Shown in pieces: positions 6,635-13,744 of a stretch of 21,276 nt of DNA; within the stretch, counting starts at the first letter, position 1; each line of letters starts with the position of its first letter. Origin of the DNA: CG2-30-40-21 sp043806395. GTDB taxonomy: Bacteria > UBA9089 > CG2-30-40-21. Location: contig JAZDHC010000021.1 in assembly GCA_043806395.1 (NCBI GenBank), forward strand, positions 1-21,276, written 5' to 3'. Below the pieces are notes generated by a model. It worked only from the letters and a program-made list of their open reading frames with translations. It made no database searches and was not told the origin of the DNA. The translations under genes were made by a program, and so were the position numbers.

Positions 6635-7084
6635 ATGGAAGATCTCAAACCAATTAATATCCTTTTAATTGAGGATAGTGAGGATGATATTCTCATTATC
6701 CAGCGGGCATTCAGGAAGACTAAGGTGACAAATGAGCTTTATATTGTGCGGAATGGGCAGGATGGATTGGATTTCATCTTGCATGAGGGGATTTACAGTC
6801 AAGCCAAACACCCTACACCAGGGCTTATCCTTTTGGATATCAACATGCCTAAGATGAACGGCTTTCAGGTGTTGGAAAGGATTAAGGCACACCCTGTCTA
6901 CAAGGTTATTCCGGTTATCATGCTCACGGTATCAGAAAGGGATGAAGATATTGTCAAGGCTTATCAGGGTGGTGCTACATCATACATCACCAAGCCAATG
7001 AATTTTGAGGATTTTGTCAAGGTGATGGAACAGTTTGAAATCTATTGGTCGCTGGTTTCGAAAATACCAGAGGTGAGGGAGTAG
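6635..7084 (+). CDS. Single-domain response regulator (Rcp1/CheY-like)
   Basis: This 149-residue protein is one receiver domain with no output domain. The acidic pocket is E13/D14, the phosphoacceptor D68 in LILLDINMPKMNG, the switch T98 in VIMLT, and K120 in ITKP. The long loop before the phosphoacceptor strand (HEGIYSQAKHPTPG) is typical of Rcp1-type regulators. These usually serve histidine kinases with phytochrome-like HisKA domains, such as the kinase encoded at 10135. It probably works by protein-protein phosphotransfer rather than DNA binding. The ATG follows AAAGGAGG by five bases, and a promoter is predicted at 6581. The pairing with the downstream kinase is inferred from family type and proximity. 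Confidence 0.9.
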   Translation: MEDLKPINILLIEDSEDDILIIQRAFRKTKVTNELYIVRNGQDGLDFILHEGIYSQAKHPTPGLILLDINMPKMNGFQVLERIKAHPVYKVIPVIMLTVSERDEDIVKAYQGGATSYITKPMNFEDFVKVMEQFEIYWSLVSKIPEVRE

Positions 7085-7165
7085 GGTAGAGAAGGTAGGA
7101 GACGATAAAACATCTTACGAATCCTTCTTACCTTCAGCCTTCCTGCCTTCATAGAAGGAGATTAT

Positions 7166-7570
7166 ATGGGAGTTTTTAGTGTTCCAATAAAGGTGAGAAA
7201 TTGGCAGAATAGGTATTTATCCCCAGATAAACAGGGAGAAGAGGTTGAGTGTATGGCTCTTGTTGATTCAGGGGCAGCAGAGCTTGCACTTCCTGCTGAG
7301 ATAATCTCGCTGCTCAAATTAGAAGAGATTGGAGGAGTAAAAGTATATACAGCCGATGGTGGGCAACATGAATATCGGGTTTTTGGTATAGCAGAAGTAG
7401 AAGTGCAGGGAAGGGTATCCCAAGTGCGTGTAATTGAGCTCCCCTTTGGAACAGAACCACTTCTTGGTGCAGTTCCGCTTGAGGAAATGGATTGGCATAT
7501 ATCTCCATTGCAAAAGAAACTTGTGCCAAATCCAAAATCTCCTGAAAAGCCACTTTTGCACTTATGTTGA
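7166..7570 (+). CDS. Clan AA (retropepsin-like) aspartic protease
   Basis: This 134-residue protein has the single-lobe retropepsin pattern: ALVDSGAAEL at 31-40 with catalytic Asp34 in a DSG motif, a flap-like region at about 60-72 (YTADGGQHEYRVFG), and the hydrophobic-Gly element LLGAVPLE at 99-106. Single-lobe members act as homodimers. They are frequent in cyanobacteria and candidate phyla, with unknown substrates. There is no signal peptide or membrane anchor. AGAAGGAG lies six bases before the ATG. The TGA stop (7568-7570) lies inside the left terminal repeat of the mini-element at 7567, so the last codons may have been set by the insertion. The C-terminal NPKSPEKPLLHL still looks like a normal family end. 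Confidence 0.85.
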   Translation: MGVFSVPIKVRNWQNRYLSPDKQGEEVECMALVDSGAAELALPAEIISLLKLEEIGGVKVYTADGGQHEYRVFGIAEVEVQGRVSQVRVIELPFGTEPLLGAVPLEEMDWHISPLQKKLVPNPKSPEKPLLHLC

Positions 7571-7759
7571 AAATTACGGCATGGTTCAAATCAGGGTAAC
7601 AAATTGGGCAAGCGAACGGAAAAGAACACACCCCGTCCGCAGTAGCGTCCACCCCTCTCAAGAGGGGAATGTATTCCCCTCCTTTCCAAGGAGAGGTAGG
7701 GGTGGTTTCTTTATCTGTGACCCTGCGGTAAACAGTTTGAACCATGCCCAATTTTACAG
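7567..7759. mobile_element. MITE-like element, family GGCATGGTTCAAA, copy 2 (ends inverted)
   Basis: The ends are GGCATGGTTCAAA (7578-7590) and its inverse (7736-7748), with the same AT-rich outer extensions as copy 1. The subterminal sequences are those of copy 1 in reverse order: TCAGGGTAACAAA is now on the left, and AAACAG before the right end. The ends are therefore inverted relative to 2266-2535. The internal segment containing CCGCAGTAGCGTCC (7638-7651) is nevertheless on the same strand in both copies. A hairpin-rich core of CCCCTC/GAGGGG runs fills 7655-7705. The element abuts the protease stop codon and the Shine-Dalgarno of the porin-like gene. Confidence 0.8.
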
Positions 7760-7781
7760 AGAAAAAAAGGAGGAAAAGAAG

Positions 7782-8960
7782 ATGTGTAAAAGAAATATGT
7801 TTGGACAGGTGTGTGGGTTAATTTGGATTTTGGTGATTTCGTCACCAGTAATGGCTCAAGAGCAACAGTTGGAATATGGATTTAAGGCGGCTCTGCCGGA
7901 GATGCATGTGTTTCTGACAAATCAATTTTATAACTATGGAAAGGATGAATTTGGGAAGTATGCGAATAAAGGTGATGCTAAACTTGCGGGGCACAGTGTC
8001 TTTATCCCTATGAGTGGCTACATCGATATTCTCTCGCAACTCAACTCGGACCTGAAGGCAGAGGCAGAATTTGAACTTTACAGGGCTGAAAGTGTCAAGA
8101 TATGTAAATTGCGAGGTGTCTGGTCTCCGGAAGAGTGGTTCAACCTTTCTATGGGCAGGGATTTTGTGCCGATAGGAACACAGGATAAAAGTTATTACCC
8201 TCCTTCGAGATTCAGGATGTTCACCGTTGCTCCTTATCTTTATCGAAATGTGATGCGTTCCTCTGGTTGGTGGGATACAGGGGTATTCATTTCCGGTAAG
8301 AAACAACTTACAAAACAGGTCGACTTGCTTTATAACATTTCTATGACTAACGGTCCTGGAGATTCACATCAGACCTTTAAACTTGAGGATGTGATGGGAA
8401 CGGGAACTAACCAAGGCTATATGTATGAGCATTTTCATACAGACGCCCGTCAGTATCTGGATAACAATGGTGATAAACCGGTGTGCGTCAGATTAGCCCT
8501 GTCGCCTATGGAAGGATTGGAGTTTGGCGGCTCGTACTTTAAGGCAAAATATAACGGTAGCGAAACATACGGCTGTGATTATACCTTTTACCATCTGCTT
8601 TATGGCTCAGATAAGTTGAATGTAGCTTGTGAATATGGTAGAATAGGGATAGATGTTAACCCGACCAAGAATCCAAGGGCTGACAAAAAGATTCACCAGT
8701 CATCTGCTTACATTGCCGCAAGTTACAAGATACTGCAAGAAAAATATGTTCATTTCCTTGCCCCGGCAATTAGATACGAAATCATGGACCCGTGGGAAGA
8801 AGACACAACAAATAAAGGTGATCGCAAATCTATAAGTATCGGGGTTAATGTTTCTCCTGTTGAACATTTCCTGATTAGAGCCGCATATCAGCATACGACG
8901 GAAAAGGGTGATGAGCTTAAGAATGATGGGGTTAGCATGGAGACGGTGTTTGATTTTTAG
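7782..8960 (+). CDS. Outer-membrane beta-barrel (porin-like) protein
   Basis: The start is the ATG at 7782, eight bases after AAGGAGG, giving 392 residues. The frame is open further upstream, but that part is the mini-element and is excluded. A signal peptide is evident (hydrophobic GLIWILVISSPVMA, cleavage about residue 24). The mature part shows alternating beta-strand character, aromatic girdle residues and tracts such as LRGVWSPEEWFNLSMGRDF and RLALSPMEGLEFGGSYFKA, typical of porins of about 16 strands. It ends in aromatic Phe (VFDF), the usual BAM signal. No closer family is recognised; phosphate-selective-porin-like or general porin folds are possible. The mini-element lies directly upstream, so it could carry or have replaced the native promoter. 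Confidence 0.75.
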   Translation: MCKRNMFGQVCGLIWILVISSPVMAQEQQLEYGFKAALPEMHVFLTNQFYNYGKDEFGKYANKGDAKLAGHSVFIPMSGYIDILSQLNSDLKAEAEFELYRAESVKICKLRGVWSPEEWFNLSMGRDFVPIGTQDKSYYPPSRFRMFTVAPYLYRNVMRSSGWWDTGVFISGKKQLTKQVDLLYNISMTNGPGDSHQTFKLEDVMGTGTNQGYMYEHFHTDARQYLDNNGDKPVCVRLALSPMEGLEFGGSYFKAKYNGSETYGCDYTFYHLLYGSDKLNVACEYGRIGIDVNPTKNPRADKKIHQSSAYIAASYKILQEKYVHFLAPAIRYEIMDPWEEDTTNKGDRKSISIGVNVSPVEHFLIRAAYQHTTEKGDELKNDGVSMETVFDF

Positions 8961-9025
8961 AATTGCACATGCCCTAAGCAAATGCAACAATATTGTCGAA
9001 AATATCGTAAGGAGAAAAATCTATT

Positions 9026-9235
9026 ATGAAAACTTATACTGGTGTGATTGAACATTGCTCTGATACTGGTTTATATGTTGGCTATGTTCCTGGCTTTCCC
9101 GGAGCACATTCTCAAGCCGAGACGCTGGATGAATTACACCAGAATCTTCAGGAAGTTATAGAAATGCTCTTGATGGATGGCGAACCAAAATTGGAAAGTG
9201 AGTTTATTGGAATACAAAATGTGATGGTGGCCTGA
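9026..9235 (+). CDS. hicB: HicB-family antitoxin
   Basis: This 69-residue protein has the HicB partial RNase-H-like fold: the strand pair YTGVIEHCSDTGLYVGYVPGFPG, then SQAETLDELHQNLQEVIEML. It is of the short type without a clear C-terminal DNA-binding domain. It would neutralise the HicA encoded two bases downstream; HicB proteins generally also repress their own operon. GTAAGGAG lies about ten bases before the ATG. The antitoxin-first order is the alternative arrangement of hic loci (hicBA). The gene appears intact. Confidence 0.88.
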   Translation: MKTYTGVIEHCSDTGLYVGYVPGFPGAHSQAETLDELHQNLQEVIEMLLMDGEPKLESEFIGIQNVMVA

Positions 9236-9237
9236 CC

Positions 9238-9462
9238 ATGGGTAAATATCCAGTTCTGAAATCCCGTGAAGTTTCATCAATCCTTGAAGCATTAGGATTT
9301 TTAGAGGTTCGCCAGCGAGGTTCTCATAGGCAGTATCGGCATCCAGATGGAAGGTGTACTACGGTACCATTCCATCCGGTAAGGGATATTTCTCCTATTT
9401 TACTGCGTCAAATAGCCAAAGATATTGACTTAACGGTAGAGGAATTATTAAGGTGGCGGTAG
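9238..9462 (+). CDS. hicA: HicA-family mRNA interferase toxin
   Basis: This 74-residue protein has the dsRBD-like HicA fold: LKSREVSSILEALGF, then RQRGSHRQYRHPDG with the catalytic His30 in the GSH motif, then TTVPFHPVRDISPILLRQIAKDI. HicA toxins cleave mRNA independently of the ribosome and are held inactive by HicB. The ATG begins three bases after the hicB TGA begins (9233-9235), indicating translational coupling. All key residues are present, so it should be functional. Confidence 0.9.
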   Translation: MGKYPVLKSREVSSILEALGFLEVRQRGSHRQYRHPDGRCTTVPFHPVRDISPILLRQIAKDIDLTVEELLRWR

Positions 9463-9532
9463 TATTATGCTTAATAATTATTGTACTGAGTATCGAATTA
9501 TGACAGTATCCCTGATACAAGGAGAATTATTA

Positions 9533-10129
9533 ATGAGAAAGATATTCTGCATTGTAACACTCTTTGTTTTATCTTGTATGTTTTTTGCCACATACTCAAT
9601 GGCTGGGGTTTATCAATCCGAATTAAAAATCGCTCCAGTCAAGGTTTACGAATCAATGTTAGATAATTTTGAGAATAAAAGGTATGAAAAGGTTGAAAAG
9701 GCTCTTCCTTTCGTAGAGCCAGTAATGAACACAATAAAAGCAAGATTTGGAGTAGACATCCAACCAGAGATTCAAGCTACACTAAAAGCAAGAAGTGATA
9801 ATTTTTACATAGCACTCGAAAAACTAATCTTCTATGATATTTGGAATATATTTACTTCAATTATCAAAGAAGGGGAAAATCAATCTCCAGAGAGATTGAA
9901 ACTCTGGTTTAAGATGGCTTATGCAAATTATCTCCTGCTTTCTCCAGTTATACTACAAAACAAAGAAAATTTTACCCTCGATAGAAAAATTAAGAAATCG
10001 TTCAAGGAAACCTATCTTTGCTTTGGAAGCGAATCATCTTATGGCGAGAAAATTCCTATGAATTTAAGATTATTTGAAAAATGTTCGGATGAAATTATAG
10101 AAAATATAGGTATGGTTTTTCCGGAGTAA
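9533..10129 (+). CDS. Exported protein of unknown function, coupled to the downstream kinase
   Basis: The ATG at 9533 (198 residues) is preferred because CAAGGAG lies eight bases upstream and it begins a clean signal peptide (MRKIFCIVTLFVLSCMFF, cleavage near residue 25, SMAG). An upstream in-frame ATG at 9467 would put residues before the signal peptide. The mature protein is mostly helical and charged, with no motif that I recognise. Its stop lies five bases before the histidine kinase ATG, so the two are co-translated. An accessory periplasmic role in signal input to that kinase is inferred from this arrangement alone. Confidence 0.7.
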   Translation: MRKIFCIVTLFVLSCMFFATYSMAGVYQSELKIAPVKVYESMLDNFENKRYEKVEKALPFVEPVMNTIKARFGVDIQPEIQATLKARSDNFYIALEKLIFYDIWNIFTSIIKEGENQSPERLKLWFKMAYANYLLLSPVILQNKENFTLDRKIKKSFKETYLCFGSESSYGEKIPMNLRLFEKCSDEIIENIGMVFPE

Positions 10130-10134
10130 AAACA

Positions 10135-11712
10135 ATGAAAAGAGTAAGTATAAAGACCAGATTGGCATTTTTTAGTAGTATCTTGATGGTTGCCGGGGCT
10201 ATTATCTTGAGTTGGTATTTTCTCACAAGTGCCTCAAATCTCCTGCGAAATGAATTGATAAAAAAGGGGATAGAGACTGTCCGTAATCTTAGTTATACCA
10301 GCAGAGAAGGAATTTTGACTAAAAACCTCTTCAAAGAACTTAATCCTTTGATTGAGGCAGCGATGTATGATAAAGATATTGCATATGTCACGATAATCGA
10401 CAGGAATGGTAATGTTTTAGCTGATAGCAGACCAGAAGAGGTAGGGAAGGAGAGCGTAGGGGAGATAATCAAGGGTGCCATTTTATCCAAAGAGCCTGTT
10501 TGCCTGAAGGAAGCCAAGGGGATTATTACCCTTGGTACAAGTGTTGAGGTTGGAGAAAAAAAACAGACTATTCTGGAGGAAGCTGGAGAATTGGAGAAAG
10601 ATCAGACAGGACCAATTGGGGCAGTCTTGATTGGGGTTTCATTAAAAGACCTTCATCTCAGGATTAGCAATATGCTAAGAATCAGTTTGCCCATAACCAT
10701 AGGGTTGATAATCATTGGGATTATTTTTGCCTTTTTATTTTCCAGGAGAATAACAAATCCTATCCTGTCTTTAACCGAAACCGCTCATGCCATCAGCAAT
10801 GGTGATTTAGAAAAACGCGTTGATGTTAAAACTAATGATGAGATTGGGGAATTAGCTGCCTCTTTTAACCATATGACCATAAATTTGAAAAAGGCGATGG
10901 ATGAGCTTGAACTTGAAAAGAAATCTCTGGAGCAAAGGGTCAATGAAAGAACACAAGAATTGGGAGATGTAAATGTCAAGCTGAAAACACGGGCAGAAGA
11001 GCTTGAAGCAGTTAATAAAGAGCTTGATTCCTTCACCTATTCTGCCTCACATGACTTGAAAGAGCCTTTAAGAGGGATACAGTCCTTTAGTCAATTCATA
11101 TTAGAGGATTATGCTGATAAATTAGATGACACAGGAAAGGATTATCTCAAGCGATTATCAAATTCTGCTATCCGAATGAAATCTCTCATTGATGACCTGC
11201 TGAGCCTGTCCAGAATTTCACGGATAAAAAATCCTTATACCTCAGTGGATTCTGGTAAGCTCGTGAGAGAGACAATAAAAGGATTAAGATCAATAATAGA
11301 GGAAAAAGGGGCAAAGATAGAGATAGATGATGAGCTTCCGAGAGTTTTTTGTGATGAGATTAAGATGCAATCGGTTTTTCATAACCTCATCTCAAATGCA
11401 ATTAAGTATAATGATAAAAAATCTCCGGAGATTGAGATAGGCGTTGAGGGGCAAAAAGAAGATGGTGTCGTCTTCTTTGTTAAGGATAATGGTATTGGCA
11501 TCAAAGAAGAGCATTTTGATAATATATTTGGGATATTTAAGCGGTTACATGGAAAAGATGAGTATGGCGGTGGCACAGGGGCAGGATTGGCTATTGTCAA
11601 GCGGGTGATAAACGATCATGAGGGAAAGACTTGGGTGAAAAGTACTTTTGGTGAGGGGAGTGTGTTTTATTTTAGTTTGCCGATGAAAGGTAAGGTAATC
11701 GGTGATAGGTAA
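10135..11712 (+). CDS. Membrane sensor histidine kinase (HAMP, phytochrome-type HisKA)
   Basis: This 525-residue kinase has TM1 at about 11-31, an extracytoplasmic sensor at 32-182 with a Cache-like segment (VTIIDRNGNVLADSRPEEVG), TM2 at 183-203 and HAMP at 204-256. A coiled coil with QRVNERTQEL follows at 257-300. The HisKA H-box SASHDLKEPLRGI carries His306. The ATPase has N-box HNLISNAIKY (416-425), G1 DNGIGI (451-456) and G2 YGGGTGAGLAI (477-487). The HisKA subtype is that of phytochrome-like kinases, which commonly phosphorylate Rcp1-type regulators like the one at 6635. The final residues GKVIGDR are encoded by the start of the 7-bp repeat array at 11690, which also supplies the stop codon. 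The native C-terminus was therefore probably replaced by the neighbouring cassette. Confidence 0.92.
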   Translation: MKRVSIKTRLAFFSSILMVAGAIILSWYFLTSASNLLRNELIKKGIETVRNLSYTSREGILTKNLFKELNPLIEAAMYDKDIAYVTIIDRNGNVLADSRPEEVGKESVGEIIKGAILSKEPVCLKEAKGIITLGTSVEVGEKKQTILEEAGELEKDQTGPIGAVLIGVSLKDLHLRISNMLRISLPITIGLIIIGIIFAFLFSRRITNPILSLTETAHAISNGDLEKRVDVKTNDEIGELAASFNHMTINLKKAMDELELEKKSLEQRVNERTQELGDVNVKLKTRAEELEAVNKELDSFTYSASHDLKEPLRGIQSFSQFILEDYADKLDDTGKDYLKRLSNSAIRMKSLIDDLLSLSRISRIKNPYTSVDSGKLVRETIKGLRSIIEEKGAKIEIDDELPRVFCDEIKMQSVFHNLISNAIKYNDKKSPEIEIGVEGQKEDGVVFFVKDNGIGIKEEHFDNIFGIFKRLHGKDEYGGGTGAGLAIVKRVINDHEGKTWVKSTFGEGSVFYFSLPMKGKVIGDR

Positions 11713-11724
11713 TCGGTAATCGGT
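11690..11724 (+). repeat. Left array of 7-bp repeats (AATCGGT)
   Basis: Five 7-bp units in phase: GTAAGGT, AATCGGT, GATAGGT, AATCGGT, AATCGGT. The unit is the reverse complement of the ACCGATT units at 12116-12185. The array overlaps the last codons of the histidine kinase and ends nine bases before the four-helix-bundle ATG. Confidence 0.85.
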
Positions 11725-11732
11725 GAGAAGAA

Positions 11733-12107
11733 ATGGAACATGCAAAAAGTTTTCGGGATTTAGAGGTTTATAAATTGGCTCGGCAGTTATCACGAGAAAT
11801 CTATGAGTTTTCTAAGGGCTTTCCTAAAGAAGAAATGTACTCACTTACAGATCAAATTAGACGTTCATCGCGATCTGTCGGTGCACAAATTGCAGAGGCT
11901 TGGGCAAAACGTCGGTATGAAAAACATTTTATCAGTAAACTGACGGATGCTGATGGAGAACAGCAAGAAACACAACATTGGATTGAAACAGCCTGTGATT
12001 GTAATTATTTATCAGCGAAGCAAACCGAAGATTGGCTGAATCGCTATGCTTCAGTGGGACGAATGTTGAATTCAATGATTAACAAAGCAGCCTTGTTCTG
12101 TTCTTGA
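11733..12107 (+). CDS. Four-helix-bundle protein (S23/TIGR02436 family)
   Basis: This 124-residue protein has the family signature: FRDLEVYKLARQLSREIYEF at the start, LTDQIRRSSRSVGAQIAEAW at 39-58, then RRYEKHFISKLTDADGEQQE and a C-terminal ASVGRMLNSMI helix. The family was first described from intervening sequences in 23S rRNA genes and is structurally related to the DGR accessory protein Avd. The biochemical role of stand-alone members is unknown. GAGAAG lies a few bases before the ATG, giving only a weak Shine-Dalgarno. The gene is enclosed by inverted arrays of a 7-bp repeat between two kinase genes, which suggests that it arrived as a cassette. It lies about 9 kb from the DGR, so a role there is not supported by position. 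Confidence 0.88.
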   Translation: MEHAKSFRDLEVYKLARQLSREIYEFSKGFPKEEMYSLTDQIRRSSRSVGAQIAEAWAKRRYEKHFISKLTDADGEQQETQHWIETACDCNYLSAKQTEDWLNRYASVGRMLNSMINKAALFCS

Positions 12108-12115
12108 GCGTTAAA

Positions 12116-12185
12116 ACCGATTACCGATTACCGATTACCGGTTACTGATTACCGGTTACCGGTTACTGATTACCGATTACCGATT
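12116..12185 (+). repeat. Right array of ten 7-bp repeats (ACCGATT)
   Basis: Ten uninterrupted 7-bp units: ACCGATT three times, ACCGGTT, ACTGATT, ACCGGTT twice, ACTGATT, ACCGATT twice. They are inverse to the array at 11690-11724, so RNA or single-stranded DNA could fold with the four-helix-bundle gene in the loop. The array ends immediately before the AAAGGAG Shine-Dalgarno of the next kinase. Confidence 0.9.
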
Positions 12186-12198
12186 CAAAGGAGTAACT

Positions 12199-13641
12199 AT
12201 GTCAGAAAGTAAGAGAATTTTATTAGTAGAAGACAATCCAGATGATGTATTTATCATCGAGAGGATTTTGAGTAAGGCTGTAGAGGGATTTGAACTTGAA
12301 ATAGCAACTACAGGGAAAGAGGCTCTGGAAAAATTCGTTACTGGAAATTTTGATTGCCTTGTACTTGACTATAACCTTCCAGATGCAAATGCCTTAGAGC
12401 TATTACAAAAAACTTCAAAGATACATGCCAATACCCCGGCAATCATCCTTACTGGATTGAAGGATGAACGGCTTTTTGCTGGTGCATTAAAACTTGGCGT
12501 AGTTAATTTCATCACAAAGGATGAGATTCTTCATGGTGATATTCTTTCTAATGCAATCCTGAATGCTATTGTTACAAAACAAAAAAATCAATTTATTGGA
12601 CAGAGAAAAGAGCATATTTACGAGAGATTAATGGAGTCAATGGGTCAAGGATTATTTGCCCTTGATTTGAATGATAACATCGTTCTTACCAATCAAAGGA
12701 TTGCTGAAATCTTAGGTTATCAGGAATTTGAGTTGTTGGGTAAAACGGTTTTTAATTTGATTAATGAAATGGATATTGAAACCTTTCGGAAAGAATATGC
12801 TAATGTTAAATCAGGCAAGAAAATTAATTTTGAGATAACCTGTATATCCAAAAGCAAAAATGAAATACATGTTCTTATTAATCAAACACCATTATTTGAT
12901 AGCAATGGTGTTTTTAATGGCAGTCTTTCTCTGGTAGCAGATATTACCAATTTGAAAGAGATGGAAAAAAGATTGAGAGAGACCGAGAAATTAACCATGA
13001 TGGCTCAAATTGCCTCTGAAGTGGTACATGAAATTAGAAATCCATTGTCTGTAATCAGGAGTGGACTCTATCTATTGAGAAGGACAGTGTCAGAAGAAAC
13101 TGAGAACATATTGCGAATAGATAGGGCTGTTGATAGGGTAGAGGCTTTCATGGACAACCTGTTAAATCTTTCAAAACCTCCTTTGCTCAACTTAAGGACA
13201 GTGGATATAAATGACCTTATCAATGAATCCTTATCAGAAATTTCTCAGGAGATTTTTTCAAACATAGAAGTAATAAAAGAATTAGGGGTGGATTTTCCAC
13301 AGATAAAGGTTGATACAGAAAAATTGAAGCAGGTTTTTATAAATCTGATTAAAAATGCCTCAGAAGCCATGCATGGTAAAGGGAAATTACAAATCAATAC
13401 CTGTAAGTTGCAAACAGGAGAAAAGGAATTTATCAGACTAACCTTTGAGGATACAGGACATGGAATCTCAGAGGAGACAATAGAGAAGATTTTTGACCCT
13501 TTCTACACGACTAAAACCAAGGGAACAGGGTTAGGATTAGCTATCTGTAAGAAAATTATCGATGCCCATCAGGGAAAAATAGAGGTAAAGAGTATGGTTG
13601 GTGTTGGGACAACGATTGTAATCTGGCTGCCAATTTCGTGA
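12199..13641 (+). CDS. Hybrid sensor: receiver-PAS-histidine kinase
   Basis: This 480-residue cytoplasmic protein carries an N-terminal receiver domain (E11/D12, phosphoacceptor D57 in LVLDYNLPD, T85, K107). A PAS domain follows at about 138-250 (MGQGLFALDLNDNIVLTN...ILGYQEFELLGKTVF). HisKA has VVHEIRNPL with His277; the ATPase domain has N-box INLIKNASEA (381-390), G1 DTGHGIS (418-424) and G2 KGTGLGLAI (441-449). The kinase core is of the NtrB/AtoS-like type. An N-terminal receiver suggests that it takes phosphate or a signal from another kinase, possibly the one at 10135, and passes it on; this link is inferred. AAAGGAG lies six bases before the ATG. No partner regulator lies directly downstream. 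All key residues are present. Confidence 0.92.
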   Translation: MSESKRILLVEDNPDDVFIIERILSKAVEGFELEIATTGKEALEKFVTGNFDCLVLDYNLPDANALELLQKTSKIHANTPAIILTGLKDERLFAGALKLGVVNFITKDEILHGDILSNAILNAIVTKQKNQFIGQRKEHIYERLMESMGQGLFALDLNDNIVLTNQRIAEILGYQEFELLGKTVFNLINEMDIETFRKEYANVKSGKKINFEITCISKSKNEIHVLINQTPLFDSNGVFNGSLSLVADITNLKEMEKRLRETEKLTMMAQIASEVVHEIRNPLSVIRSGLYLLRRTVSEETENILRIDRAVDRVEAFMDNLLNLSKPPLLNLRTVDINDLINESLSEISQEIFSNIEVIKELGVDFPQIKVDTEKLKQVFINLIKNASEAMHGKGKLQINTCKLQTGEKEFIRLTFEDTGHGISEETIEKIFDPFYTTKTKGTGLGLAICKKIIDAHQGKIEVKSMVGVGTTIVIWLPIS

Positions 13642-13654
13642 TAATAATTTTCCC

Positions 13655-13683
13655 TTGCAATCCTCCTGCTTATATGGTATACT
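13655..13683 (+). promoter_or_regulatory. Predicted sigma-70-type promoter for the SprA-like gene
   Basis: TTGCAA (13655-13660) and TATACT (13678-13683) are separated by exactly 17 bases, 61 bp upstream of the chosen ATG. A second TATACT overlaps at 13683-13688. The kinase gene ends only 14 bases before the -35 box, and no terminator separates them. Confidence 0.6.
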
Positions 13684-13744
13684 ATACTTTTAGTTGAAAG
13701 CTGCCCGTTTCCAAAATATTGTAATTGCAACCAAGGTGTATTTC

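Noticed and set aside
7434..7781. Open frame extending the porin-like gene 116 codons upstream
   Set aside because: This stretch is the end of the protease gene plus the mini-element. The signal peptide and Shine-Dalgarno place the true start at 7782.
11733..12107. Four-helix-bundle gene considered as the missing Avd accessory protein of the DGR
   Set aside because: It is 9 kb away, between kinase genes and in its own repeat cassette. It matches the general S23/TIGR02436 signature, and the DGR has its own accessory fragment of another type.
12116..12185. Repeat array considered as CRISPR
   Set aside because: The units are 7 bp and directly adjacent, with no spacers; it is a tandem heptamer array.
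13694..13744. TTG start upstream of the SprA-like ATG
   Set aside because: It lies only a few bases past the predicted -10 box, lacks a ribosome site, and would bury the signal peptide behind 17 residues.
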